A stretch of DNA of 64,000 nt, taken from NCBI RefSeq assembly GCF_005954645.2, contig NZ_CP040695.2, positions 992,001-1,056,000 on the forward strand. Direction: 5' to 3'. The DNA is from Nocardioides sp. S-1144 (lineage in GTDB: Bacteria > Actinomycetota > Actinomycetes > Propionibacteriales > Nocardioidaceae). The notes under the pieces were generated by a model, which did no database searches, was not told the DNA's origin, and was given only the letters and a program-made list of their open reading frames with translations. The translations under genes were made by a program, and so were the position numbers. Of this stretch, positions 44,988 to 52,945 are shown piece after piece. The stretch's first letter is position 1. Each line of letters opens with the position of its first letter.

Positions 44988-46157
44988 ATGCCTTCTCTGA
45001 CCACGCCGCCGGGACGCCGTTCTGCCGCGCTGGGCGCCGTCGTCGCGGCCGCGCTCACCGCACCGACGCTGGCGGTGACGGCCGCACCGCCGGGGTCCGG
45101 GGCCTCCGCGGCACCCGCGCCCGTACGCGCCGAGCCGCCCGTGCAACGACTCGACCCCGCCGGCGCCGGGCTGCGTGCCGCCGACGTGCCGCTGCCGGCC
45201 GACCGCCGCACCGTCGAGACGGCGACGCCGTTCGCGATGGTGGGGGTGACCTGGACCGACGACGGCGCCGACCGCGCGGTCCGGGTCCGCACGCGCTCCG
45301 AGGACGGCTGGTCGTCGTGGCGCGGGCTCGAGCAGATCGGGGACGGACCCGACCGCCGCACCCGCGAGCGGTCCGCGGGGGTGGCCGCCACCGACCTGCA
45401 GTGGGTCGGCACCGCGGACGCCGTCCGCGTCGACGTGGCCGGGGCACGCCCGGCCGACCTCACGCTCGTCCTCATCGCACCGGACGGCACGCAGGTCCGC
45501 AGCCCGGCGCGGCCGCAGCCCCGTCTGCTGGCCCGCGACACCCGCAACCCGTGGTCGCCCAAGCCGGCGATGCGCGGGCGCGCGCAGTGGGGGGCCGACC
45601 CCGCGCTGAGGTCCGGGGCCGCGCGCTACAACAGCACGATCCAGCAGGTGCACGTGCACCACACGGTGAACAGCAACACCTACGCCCGCGACGACGTCCC
45701 CGGCCTGCTGCGTGGCATCTACCGCTACCACACCCAGAACCTCGGCTGGTCCGACATCGGCTACAACTTCCTCGTCGACCGGTTCGGGCGCACGTGGGTC
45801 GGCCGGGCCGGCGGACCCCGCAAGCCGGTGCTGGGGGCGCACACCCTCGGCTTCAACAGCACCTCGACGGGGGTCGCGGTCATCGGCAACTTCGAGGACG
45901 CCCGGCCGCGCCGCAACGTCGTCTCGGCGCTGGTGCGGCTCTCGGCGTGGAAGCTGGACCGCTACGACCGCAAGCCCCGCGGTCGGGTGAGCGTCACCTC
46001 CTCCGGGTCGGACCGGTTCCCCGCCGGCGAGCGGCCCCGGCTGCCCACCATCGACGGGCACCGCGACACCAACCAGACCGCGTGCCCCGGCGAGAGGCTC
46101 TACGCCGAGCTGCCCACGATCCGCCGACGGGCCGCCGCGCGCATCGCCCGCTGGTGA
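44988..46157 (+). CDS. Secreted N-acetylmuramoyl-L-alanine amidase (PGRP/amidase_2)
   Basis: 389 residues from ATG 44988. Signal peptide with Arg pair, SAALGAVVAAALTAPTLAV, then a linker and a beta-rich domain (about 60-165). The PGRP zinc amidase domain follows: VHVHHTVNSN, GYNFLVDRFG, GAHTLGFNSTSTGVAVIGNF (quoted as GAHTLGFNSTS) and GHRDTNQTACPG, which supply the His/His/Cys ligands. It cleaves MurNAc-L-Ala. CATGAT 7 nt before this ATG supports it; ATG 44967 gives seven extra residues and a worse signal peptide. Confidence 0.88.
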   Translation: MPSLTTPPGRRSAALGAVVAAALTAPTLAVTAAPPGSGASAAPAPVRAEPPVQRLDPAGAGLRAADVPLPADRRTVETATPFAMVGVTWTDDGADRAVRVRTRSEDGWSSWRGLEQIGDGPDRRTRERSAGVAATDLQWVGTADAVRVDVAGARPADLTLVLIAPDGTQVRSPARPQPRLLARDTRNPWSPKPAMRGRAQWGADPALRSGAARYNSTIQQVHVHHTVNSNTYARDDVPGLLRGIYRYHTQNLGWSDIGYNFLVDRFGRTWVGRAGGPRKPVLGAHTLGFNSTSTGVAVIGNFEDARPRRNVVSALVRLSAWKLDRYDRKPRGRVSVTSSGSDRFPAGERPRLPTIDGHRDTNQTACPGERLYAELPTIRRRAAARIARW

Positions 46158-46170
46158 GGTGCGCGGGCCG

Positions 46171-46176
46171 TAGCCT
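46171..46176 (+). promoter_or_regulatory. -10 box of leaderless promoter for the MOSC gene
   Basis: TAGCCT. GTG 46183 is 6 nt downstream; the alternative GTG at 46177 directly abuts the box and could not be transcribed as a start. Confidence 0.6.
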
Positions 46177-46182
46177 GTGGCC

Positions 46183-47115
46183 GTGCCGATCAGCCTGACG
46201 TCCCTGCGCCGCTACCCGGTCAAGTCCTGCCGCGGCGAGGAGCTGCCGACCGCGACCGTGCGGCCCTGGGGGCTCGACGGCGACCGCCGCTGGATGGTGG
46301 TCGACCACGCCGGCGCGGCGATCACCGCCCGCGAGGTGAACCGGCTGCTCCTGCTGGACCCGCAGCTCACCGCGACCGGCCTGCGCGTCGAGGCTCGCGA
46401 CGGTGCTGCCGGCGGTGCCGGCGGTGCCGGCGGTGCTGCCATCGCGCCGCTCGAGGTCGCCACGCCCGACCCGGCGCACCAGGTGCCGGTCTCCCTGTGG
46501 TCCTCGCGGCTCACCGCGGCCGCGGCGGGGGCCGAGGCCGACGCCTGGTTCAGCGAGGTCCTCGGCACCGACGCCCGGCTGGTCCACCTCGACGACCCGA
46601 CGCGCCGCCCCACGACGCCCGACTACGGCGACGAGGGCGACGTCGTCTCGCTCGCCGACGGCTACCCCCTGCTGCTCGCGACCGAGGAGTCGCTGGCCGC
46701 GGTCAACGACCAGGTCCTCGCCGCGGCGCCGCACGGGCGGGAGCCCCTGACGATGACCCGGTTCCGGCCGAACGTGGTCGTCTCGGGCGCGGCGGCGTGG
46801 AGCGAGGACGACTGGCGGCGGATCCGCATCGGCGACGTGGTCCTCCGCGCCGTGAAGGGGTGCGCGCGCTGCGTGATCACGACGATCGATCCCGACACCG
46901 CCGTCCGCGAGAAGGAGCCGGTCGCCGCGATGGCCCGCATCCGGCGCTTCGACAACAAGACCTGGTTCGGCACCAACCTGGTCCCCGACGTCCCGGCCGG
47001 GGGCGACGGCGTCGTGGTCCGGGTCGGCGACGAGGTCGAGGTGCTCGACGCGGTCGAGCCGGGCGCGGGTCCGTTGCGGGTGCCCACGCGAAACGCGGTG
47101 GCGCGGGCTCACTAG
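46183..47115 (+). CDS. MOSC domain protein (YcbX-like)
   Basis: 310 residues. N-terminal MOSC_N beta-barrel (RRYPVKSCRGEELP, GLDGDRRWMVVD) and C-terminal MOSC domain with TRFRPNVVVSG and the conserved Cys of VKGCARCVITTIDPDTA (quoted as KGCARCVITTIDPDT). Related to YcbX, mARC and the MoCo sulfurase C-terminus, so probably a molybdenum-cofactor dependent reductase of N-hydroxylated bases. Residues around 75 are an in-frame Gly-Gly-Ala repeat. The stop codon TAG is part of the metG promoter. Confidence 0.88.
   Translation: MPISLTSLRRYPVKSCRGEELPTATVRPWGLDGDRRWMVVDHAGAAITAREVNRLLLLDPQLTATGLRVEARDGAAGGAGGAGGAAIAPLEVATPDPAHQVPVSLWSSRLTAAAAGAEADAWFSEVLGTDARLVHLDDPTRRPTTPDYGDEGDVVSLADGYPLLLATEESLAAVNDQVLAAAPHGREPLTMTRFRPNVVVSGAAAWSEDDWRRIRIGDVVLRAVKGCARCVITTIDPDTAVREKEPVAAMARIRRFDNKTWFGTNLVPDVPAGGDGVVVRVGDEVEVLDAVEPGAGPLRVPTRNAVARAH
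46411..46437 (+). repeat. In-frame 9-bp repeat (GGCGGTGCC x 3)
   Basis: Three copies, the last with one change, coding (Gly-Gly-Ala)3 inside the MOSC gene at a loop between beta strands. Copy number may vary without frameshift. Confidence 0.75.
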
Positions 47116-47118
47116 CCT
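47113..47118 (+). promoter_or_regulatory. -10 box of metG promoter overlapping the MOSC stop codon
   Basis: TAGCCT, whose TAG is the stop codon of the MOSC gene (47113-47115). The ATG of metG follows after 6 nt. Confidence 0.55.
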
Positions 47119-47124
47119 GGGGCC

Positions 47125-48945
47125 ATGACCCACGTCCTGTCCGCCGTCGCCTGGCCCTACGCCAACGGCCCCCGCCACATCGGCCACGTCGCCGGTTTCG
47201 GTGTGCCCTCCGACGTCTTCAGCCGGTACTCGCGGATGGCCGGACACGACGTGCTCATGGTCTCCGGCTCCGACGAGCACGGCACCCCGATCCTGATCGC
47301 CGCCGACGAGGCCGGGGTCTCGCCGCAGGAGCTCGCCGACCGGAACCACCGGATCATCGCCGAGGACCTGGTCTCGCTCGGCTGCACCTACGACCTCTAC
47401 ACCCGCACGACGACGCGCAACCACCACGCCGTCGTCCAGGAGTTGTTCCTCGGGGTCTACGAGAACGGCTACTTCGTCGAGCAGACGACCTACGGCGCCA
47501 TCTCGCCGTCGACCGGGCGCACGCTGCCCGACCGCTACATCGAGGGCACCTGCCCGATCTGCGGCGCCGGCGGGGCCCGGGGCGACCAGTGCGACACCTG
47601 CGGCAACCAGCTCGACCCCGCCGACCTCATCGACCCGGTCTCGAAGATCAACGGCGAGACGCCGGAGTTCATCGAGACCCAGCACTTCTTCCTCGACCTG
47701 CCGGCGCTGGCCGACGCGCTGGGGGAGTGGCTCGACGGCCGGGCGGCGACCGGGCTGTGGCGGCCGAACGTGATCCGCTTCAGCCAGAACATCCTCAAGG
47801 AGATCCGGCCGCGGGCGATGACGCGCGACATCGACTGGGGCATCGCTGTCCCGCTCGACGGCTGGCGCGAGAACCCCACCAAGAAGCTCTACGTCTGGTT
47901 CGACGCGGTGGTCGGCTACCTGTCGGCCTCGGTCGAGTGGGCGCGCCGCTCGGGTGACCCGGAGGCCTGGCGGAAGTGGTGGAACCCCGCGACGGCCGGG
48001 GGCGCCGGGGGCAGCGAGGCGCTGTCCTACTACTTCATGGGCAAGGACAACATCACCTTCCACAGCCAGATCTGGCCCGCCGAGCTGCTGGCCTACTCCG
48101 GCAGGGGCTCCAAGGGCGGCGAGCCGCGCGAGTACGGCGAGCTCAACCTGCCCACCGAGGTGGTCTCGTCGGAGTTCCTCACGATGGAGGGACGCAAGTT
48201 CTCCTCCTCGAAGAAGGTGGTCATCTACGTCCGCGACCTGCTCAGCCGCTACCAGCCCGACGCCTTCCGGTACTTCGTGGCCGCGGCCGGCCCCGAGAAC
48301 CAGGACTCCGACTTCACCTGGGCGGAGTTCGTGCGCCGCACCAACGACGAGCTGGTCGCGGGCTGGGGCAACCTGGTCAACCGGACCGCCACGCTGATCG
48401 CGAAGAACTTCGGCGAGATCCCGCCGGCCGGCGTCCTCACCGAGGACGACGAGCGGGTGCTCGCCGTGGCCGAGCAGGCCTTCACCGTCGTCGGCGACCT
48501 GATCGGCCGGCACCGCCAGAAGCAGGCGATCGCGGAGGCGATGCGCGCCGTCGGCGAGGTCAACAAGTACGTGTCCGACACCGAGCCGTGGAAGCTCAAG
48601 GGCGAGGATCAGCGCGAGCGCCTCGGCACCGTGCTGCACGTCGTCGCGCAGTGCGTGGCCGACCTCAACCTGGTGCTGGCGCCGTTCCTGCCGTTCTCGG
48701 CGAACGCCGTCGACCGCGTGTTCGGCGGCGCCGGCGACGTCGCCCCGATGCCGCGGATCGAGGAGGTCGACGACCTGGACGGGGGCGCGGGCTACCCGAT
48801 CATCACCGGCGACTACACCACGGCCCCCGCGTGGCAGCGCCGCGCGGTCGTGGTGGGCACACCGGTCGAGAAGCCGACCCCGGTCTTCACCAAGCTCGAC
48901 GTCGCGGTCGTGGACGAGGAGCTCGCCCGCCTGGCCGGTGGGTGA
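47125..48945 (+). CDS. metG: Methionyl-tRNA synthetase
   Basis: 606 residues. HIGH motif in [10 protein letters not shown], a zinc knuckle with four Cys ([18 protein letters not shown], one knuckle of the CxxC type), and the KMSKS motif as KFSSSKK. The anticodon-binding helical domain fills the C-terminus and the dimerisation (Trbp111-like) extension is absent. Charges tRNA-Met. Promoter TAGCCT 6 nt before ATG. Confidence 0.96.
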   Translation: MTHVLSAVAWPYANGPRHIGHVAGFGVPSDVFSRYSRMAGHDVLMVSGSDEHGTPILIAADEAGVSPQELADRNHRIIAEDLVSLGCTYDLYTRTTTRNHHAVVQELFLGVYENGYFVEQTTYGAISPSTGRTLPDRYIEGTCPICGAGGARGDQCDTCGNQLDPADLIDPVSKINGETPEFIETQHFFLDLPALADALGEWLDGRAATGLWRPNVIRFSQNILKEIRPRAMTRDIDWGIAVPLDGWRENPTKKLYVWFDAVVGYLSASVEWARRSGDPEAWRKWWNPATAGGAGGSEALSYYFMGKDNITFHSQIWPAELLAYSGRGSKGGEPREYGELNLPTEVVSSEFLTMEGRKFSSSKKVVIYVRDLLSRYQPDAFRYFVAAAGPENQDSDFTWAEFVRRTNDELVAGWGNLVNRTATLIAKNFGEIPPAGVLTEDDERVLAVAEQAFTVVGDLIGRHRQKQAIAEAMRAVGEVNKYVSDTEPWKLKGEDQRERLGTVLHVVAQCVADLNLVLAPFLPFSANAVDRVFGGAGDVAPMPRIEEVDDLDGGAGYPIITGDYTTAPAWQRRAVVVGTPVEKPTPVFTKLDVAVVDEELARLAGG

Positions 48946-48963
48946 CGCCCCTCGGTGGGCGGC

Positions 48964-49235
48964 TCAGCCGCCGAGGTCGAACTCCTGGACGTCGGCGCTC
49001 CGGGTCGCGGCGCGCTGGTCGTCGTCGGGACCGGAGCCGCGGAACGCCTCGAGCTCGCGGCGGCCGGCCCACCTCTCGTGCACGTTGATCCGCGCCGGGT
49101 CGAGCAGGTCCGCGGAGATCGCGAAGTCGAGGCAGCCGTCGGCGGCCCGGCCAGCCGGACGACCTCCTCGCAGCCACGCAGGTAGGCGGCGCGGTCCGCG
49201 GGGGAGACGAGGAGGTGTCCGGCGACGATGATCAC
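48964..49235 (-). pseudogene. Antibiotic biosynthesis monooxygenase (ABM) gene with frameshift
   Basis: The first part, in one frame from GTG 49235, reads VIIVAGHLLVSPADRAAYL and CEEVVRLAG. The second part is in another frame: AADGCLDFAISADLLDP, INVHERWAGRRELEAFRGS and SADVQEFDLGG. Together they make a normal ABM protein of about 90 residues, but the frames are separated by one indel near 49150-49165. Intact ABM proteins are heme- or quinone-degrading or ring-oxidising small enzymes. Either a real mutation or a sequencing error. Confidence 0.75.
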
Positions 49236-49288
49236 GGGGGTACCGACCCCTGGCCGGGGCCGCACTCATCGCAGTAGCGTCACCAGCC

Positions 49289-49900
49289 ATGAGCCTGGCC
49301 TTCCTGCTCACCACGCTGGTGATCGTCGCGACGCCCGGCACGGGCGCGCTCTACACCCTCGCTGCCGGCCTCACCCGCGGCGGCCGCGCCGCGGTGCTCG
49401 CGGCCTTCGCCTGCACCCTCGGCACGGTGCCGCACCTGGTGGCGGCGATCACCGGCCTGGCGGCGGTGCTGCACGCGAGCGGGCTCGCCTTCGCCACGCT
49501 CAAGTACGCCGGCGTCGCCTACCTGCTGTGGATGGCGTGGTCGACCTGGCGCGACACCGGCGCGCTCGCCATCGACGAGGACCGTCGGCCGGTGAGCCGT
49601 CGCCGCGTCGTGGCGGAGGGGATCACCCTCAACCTGCTCAACCCCAAGCTGACGATCTTCTTCTTCGCCTTCCTGCCCCAGTTCGTGCCGGCCGGGTCAC
49701 CGGGCGCGGTGCCGCGGATGCTCCTCCTGAGTGGGATCTTCATGGCCGCGACGTTCGTCGTGTTCGCCGCGTACGGGATCGGCGCCGCCGCCGTCCGCGA
49801 CCGGGTGCTGGCTCGGCCGCGCCTGGTGAACCGGGTCCGGAAGGTCTTCGCGGCGACGTTCGCCGCGCTCGGCGCCCGGCTGGCCCTCGAGTCGCGCTGA
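49289..49900 (+). CDS. LysE-family amino-acid exporter
   Basis: 203 residues, about six membrane helices. Typical LysE/RhtB motifs: TPGTGALYTLAAGLTRG and GITLNLLNPKLTIFFFAF (NP in helix). It exports amino acids or related metabolites; the substrate cannot be deduced. TAGCGT at 49275-49280, 8 nt before the ATG. The first unit of the following repeat array begins on the last base of its stop codon. Confidence 0.92.
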   Translation: MSLAFLLTTLVIVATPGTGALYTLAAGLTRGGRAAVLAAFACTLGTVPHLVAAITGLAAVLHASGLAFATLKYAGVAYLLWMAWSTWRDTGALAIDEDRRPVSRRRVVAEGITLNLLNPKLTIFFFAFLPQFVPAGSPGAVPRMLLLSGIFMAATFVVFAAYGIGAAAVRDRVLARPRLVNRVRKVFAATFAALGARLALESR

Positions 49901-49982
49901 CGCGGATCCCGGTCGTCATGACGCGGATCCCGGTCGTCGCCGACGCGGATCCCGGTCGTCGCTGACGCGGATCCCGGTCGTC
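49900..49982. repeat. Four 18-bp direct repeats (ACGCGGATCCCGGTCGTC)
   Basis: Perfect copies at 49900-49917, 49921-49938, 49943-49960 and 49965-49982, spaced by ATG, GCCG and GCTG (period 21-22). Behind them ACGACTGGGACC (from 49983) is a degenerate inverse copy that could fold on the last unit. The unit is the reverse complement of the first unit of the array at 39606. Confidence 0.9.
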
Positions 49983-50018
49983 ACGACTGGGACCCGGGTC
50001 GCTGGGTAGGTTCCGGTC

Positions 50019-50588
50019 ATGACCGCACCCAGCCACGTCCCCCTCTTCTACGTGAAGCAGAAGTTCGCCATGACCACGAACCGCTACGAGCTCGTCGGGG
50101 CCGGCGCGGGCGGGGCCGAGGGCCAGTCGCTCGGCGTCGCGCAGCAGAAGCGGATGGCGTTCAAGGAGGAGGTCACCTTCTACACCGACGAGTCCAGGAG
50201 CCAGGCCGTCTTCAGCTTCCGGGCGCGCAAGAAGATCGACCTCAACGCCGGCTACGACGTCTTCGACGCCCAGGGCCAGCAGCTCGGCTTCTTCCGCAAG
50301 GACTTCGGCAAGAGCCTGCTCCGCTCGACCTTCCACCTCGAGGGCCCCGGCTACCAGGCCGTCGGCCAGGAGCGCAGCCAGGCCGTGGCACTGGTGCGCC
50401 GCTTCGCCGACATCCCGTTCCTGCCCATCCACTTCGACTTCACCACCCCCGACGGCCGCACCGTCCTCTCGGTGCAGCGGCAGAGCACGGTGCGCGACCG
50501 CTACACGGTCACGGTCGGCGACCCCGCACTCGACTTCCGCGTCGCCGCCGCCGTCGCGGTCGGGCTCGACGCCCTCATGCAGCGGTGA
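50019..50588 (+). CDS. LURP-one-related / scramblase-like protein
   Basis: 189 residues. Beta-barrel (Tubby-like) family: FYVKQKFAMTTNRYEL, KRMAFKEEVTFYTDES, VFSFRARKKIDLNAGYDVFD (quoted as FRARKKIDLNAGYDVFD) and QLGFFRKDFGKSLLRSTFHL. No signal peptide; a short hydrophobic C-terminus. Function in bacteria unknown. TAGGTT at 50007-50012, 6 nt before ATG, just after the repeat array. Confidence 0.82.
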   Translation: MTAPSHVPLFYVKQKFAMTTNRYELVGAGAGGAEGQSLGVAQQKRMAFKEEVTFYTDESRSQAVFSFRARKKIDLNAGYDVFDAQGQQLGFFRKDFGKSLLRSTFHLEGPGYQAVGQERSQAVALVRRFADIPFLPIHFDFTTPDGRTVLSVQRQSTVRDRYTVTVGDPALDFRVAAAVAVGLDALMQR

Positions 50589-50729
50589 CGCTCTACCCGC
50601 AGTCCCGGCACCGCGGTCGAGCGGGCCGCGGCCGAGCCGCCGGTCTCCACCCCGGGCTACGACGTCGAGGCCGCCCGGGTCGCGGCCCGCGAGGCCGCTG
50701 CCGCGCAGCCGCGCGAGGAGGTCGAGCGC

Positions 50730-51473
50730 GTGCTGGACCTCGACGCCGGCGGGGTGCCGTGCCGGCTCTACCTGCCGGCGGGGGCCGCGCCCGGCGTCGT
50801 CGTGCACGCGCACGGCGGCGGCTTCGTGTTCAACGACGTCGCGGTGCACGACGCCTCGTGCCGGCGACTCGCGAACCGGACCGGGACCGCCGTGCTCAGC
50901 GTCGACTACCGGCTGGCGCCCGAGCACCCGTTCCCGGCCGCGGTCGAGGACCTCGACGCGGTCGTGGCCTGGCTCGACGAGCACGGCGAGGGCCACGGGC
51001 TCACCGGGCCGACCTACGGCCACGGCGACAGCGCCGGCGCGAACCTCGTGCTCGTCGCGGCGCTCCGCCACCCGGACCGGTTCCGGGCCCTCGCGCTGGT
51101 CTACCCGTTCCTCGACCCGACCGCGGCGGGAGCCTCGCACCATGAGGAGGTCGAGGGGTTCGACCCGCGCGACGTCGCCTGGTACTGGGAGCAGTACACC
51201 GGCGGCGACGCCCGGCACCACGCCGACCCCGACCTGGCCCCCTTGCTCTCGGACCGGTTGGGCACGCTGCCGCCCACGTTCGTGATGACCTCCGAGCACG
51301 ACCCGTTGCGCGACGAGGGCGAGCTGCTCGCGGCCCGGCTCGCCGAGACCGGCGTCGAGGTCCTCGGCGTCCGCTACCTCGGTCAGGTCCACGGGTTCTG
51401 GCGCCACCCGGACGCGTTCCCGGCGGCCGAGCCGCTGCTGCGCCAGGCCGCGGCCTTCCTGCGCGACCACTGA
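50730..51473 (+). CDS. Alpha/beta hydrolase (HSL type), 5' end disrupted
   Basis: 247 residues from GTG 50730. Oxyanion motif HAHGGGFVFND, nucleophile GDSAGANL, acid SEHDPLRDE and His in GQVHGFW define a hormone-sensitive-lipase type esterase. The homologous N-terminal cap seems to begin at GTG 50585 (VTLYPQ) and continues in another frame (PGTAVERAAAEPPVSTPGYDV), so a one-base indel near 50603 breaks the original reading frame. AGGAGG (50716-50721), 8 nt before GTG 50730, offers a good internal start, so a shortened enzyme could still be made. Confidence 0.75.
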   Translation: MLDLDAGGVPCRLYLPAGAAPGVVVHAHGGGFVFNDVAVHDASCRRLANRTGTAVLSVDYRLAPEHPFPAAVEDLDAVVAWLDEHGEGHGLTGPTYGHGDSAGANLVLVAALRHPDRFRALALVYPFLDPTAAGASHHEEVEGFDPRDVAWYWEQYTGGDARHHADPDLAPLLSDRLGTLPPTFVMTSEHDPLRDEGELLAARLAETGVEVLGVRYLGQVHGFWRHPDAFPAAEPLLRQAAAFLRDH

Positions 51474-51511
51474 CCGGTCGCCCGGAGCGGGGTTCTGGAA
51501 CACTCGGGGCC

Positions 51512-52015
51512 ATGCGCGTCCACCTCGGCAGCGACCACGCCGGCCTCGACCTGAAGGCCCACCTGACGACCTGGCTCACCGACCACGGCTACGAGCCGGT
51601 CGACCACGGCCCGTTCGTCTTCGACGCCGTCGACGACTACCCCGTCTTCTGCCTCCGGGCCGCCGAGGGGGTCGTCGCCGACCGCGCCGAGGGCCTCGAC
51701 AGCCTCGGCGTGGTGATCGGCGGCTCCGGCAACGGCGAGCAGATCGCCGCCAACAAGGTCCTCGGGTGCCGCGCGGCGCTGGCCTGGTCGGAGGAGACCG
51801 CCTCGCTCGGGCGCGAGCACAACGACGCCAACGTCGTCGCCGTCGGTGGCCGGATGCACTCGCTCGACGACATGACCCGGTTCGTGCAGGTGTTCCTGGA
51901 GACGCCGTTCAGCGGTGACGAGCGGCACGTGCGCCGGATCGGCATGCTCTCCTCCTACGACGAGACCCACGTGCTCCCGCCGCTGCCCGCCTCCGCTCGG
52001 CCCGGCGATGCCTGA
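51512..52015 (+). CDS. rpiB: Ribose-5-phosphate isomerase B
   Basis: 167 residues. GSDHAGLDLKAHL at the start and VIGGSGNGEQIAANKV, where Glu replaces the catalytic Cys of E. coli RpiB, as in mycobacterial enzymes. Interconverts ribose 5-phosphate and ribulose 5-phosphate. AACACT is 7 nt before the ATG. It overlaps the glycosylase gene by 8 nt. Confidence 0.94.
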   Translation: MRVHLGSDHAGLDLKAHLTTWLTDHGYEPVDHGPFVFDAVDDYPVFCLRAAEGVVADRAEGLDSLGVVIGGSGNGEQIAANKVLGCRAALAWSEETASLGREHNDANVVAVGGRMHSLDDMTRFVQVFLETPFSGDERHVRRIGMLSSYDETHVLPPLPASARPGDA

Positions 52016-52892
52016 GGGTCACACCCTCCACCGCCTCGCCGGTGAGCTCACCCGGGCCTTCGGCGGCCGCACGGTCGCCGTCAGCAGTCCCCAGGGCCGC
52101 TTCGCCGACGCCGCCGCGCTCCTCGACGGCGAGAGGCTCGTCGACGCCCAGGCCTGGGGCAAGCACCTGTTCGTCGAGTTCGCCGGCGAGCGCTTCGTCC
52201 ACATCCACCTCGGGCTGATCGGCGGCATGGACGTCCGCACCGACGTCGACCCCGACGTCGGGGTGCCCCCGCCGGTCGGACAGGTCCGGCTCCGGATCGC
52301 CACCACCGACGGGCCCGACGGGCCCGACGGGCCCGACGGGGGCGCCCTCGCCCTCGCCGACCTCCGTGGTGCGATCACCTGCGCCCTCGTGACGGCCGAG
52401 CAGCGCGCCGCGACCCTGGCGAGGTCCGGTCCCGACCCGATCCGCGCCGACGCCGACCCCGACCGTGCGTGGCACCGGATCCGCCGCAGCAACCGCACCA
52501 TCGGTGCGCTGCTGATGGACCAGGGCGTCCTCGCCGGCGTCGGGAACGTCTACCGGGCCGAGGTGCTCTTCCGCAACCGGCTCCACCCGCTGCGCCCCGG
52601 CACCACGCTGCGGGTCGGTCAGTGGCAGGCGATCTGGTCCGACCTGGTGGTGCTGATGGCCGAGGGCGTCGTCAGCGGCCGGATCGACACCGTCCGCCCC
52701 GAGCACACGCCCGAGGCGATGGGGCGCCCGCCGCGGCGCGACGACCACGGCGGCGAGGTCTACGTCTACCGGCGCACCGGCCTGCCCTGCCTCGTGTGCG
52801 GACGACAGGTCAGCACCGCCGTCCTCGAGGGGCGCAACCTCTTCTGGTGTTCGCGTTGTCAGCCCGTGTTCCGCTCGCGCGCCGTAGGGTGA
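52008..52892 (+). CDS. Fpg/Nei-family DNA glycosylase
   Basis: 294 residues. The mature N-terminus starts PEGHTLHRL (catalytic Pro2 and Glu3). It has the H2TH region (LLMDQGVLAGVGNVYRAEVL, quoted as LDQ-like LMDQGVLAGVGNVYR) and a four-Cys zinc finger CLVCGRQ ... CSRCQ at the end. The PEGH start and context indicate the Nei2-like group, which excises oxidised pyrimidines or repairs abasic sites. An internal GPDGPDGPDG repeat lies near residue 101. ATG overlaps rpiB by 8 nt. Confidence 0.92.
   Translation: MPEGHTLHRLAGELTRAFGGRTVAVSSPQGRFADAAALLDGERLVDAQAWGKHLFVEFAGERFVHIHLGLIGGMDVRTDVDPDVGVPPPVGQVRLRIATTDGPDGPDGPDGGALALADLRGAITCALVTAEQRAATLARSGPDPIRADADPDRAWHRIRRSNRTIGALLMDQGVLAGVGNVYRAEVLFRNRLHPLRPGTTLRVGQWQAIWSDLVVLMAEGVVSGRIDTVRPEHTPEAMGRPPRRDDHGGEVYVYRRTGLPCLVCGRQVSTAVLEGRNLFWCSRCQPVFRSRAVG
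52308..52340 (+). repeat. In-frame 9-bp repeat (GACGGGCCC, 3.7 copies)
   Basis: GACGGGCCC repeats at 52308, 52317, 52326 and a partial fourth, coding Asp-Gly-Pro units in a surface loop of the DNA glycosylase. Confidence 0.8.
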
Positions 52893-52945
52893 CCCCGGCG
52901 CTCCCCCCCACCGAGGCCCCAGCCAGGCCTGCAACGAGGTCCCCC

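Noticed and set aside
49900..49982. CRISPR array or attachment site
   Set aside because: Spacers are only 3-4 nt and no integrase or mobile gene is nearby.
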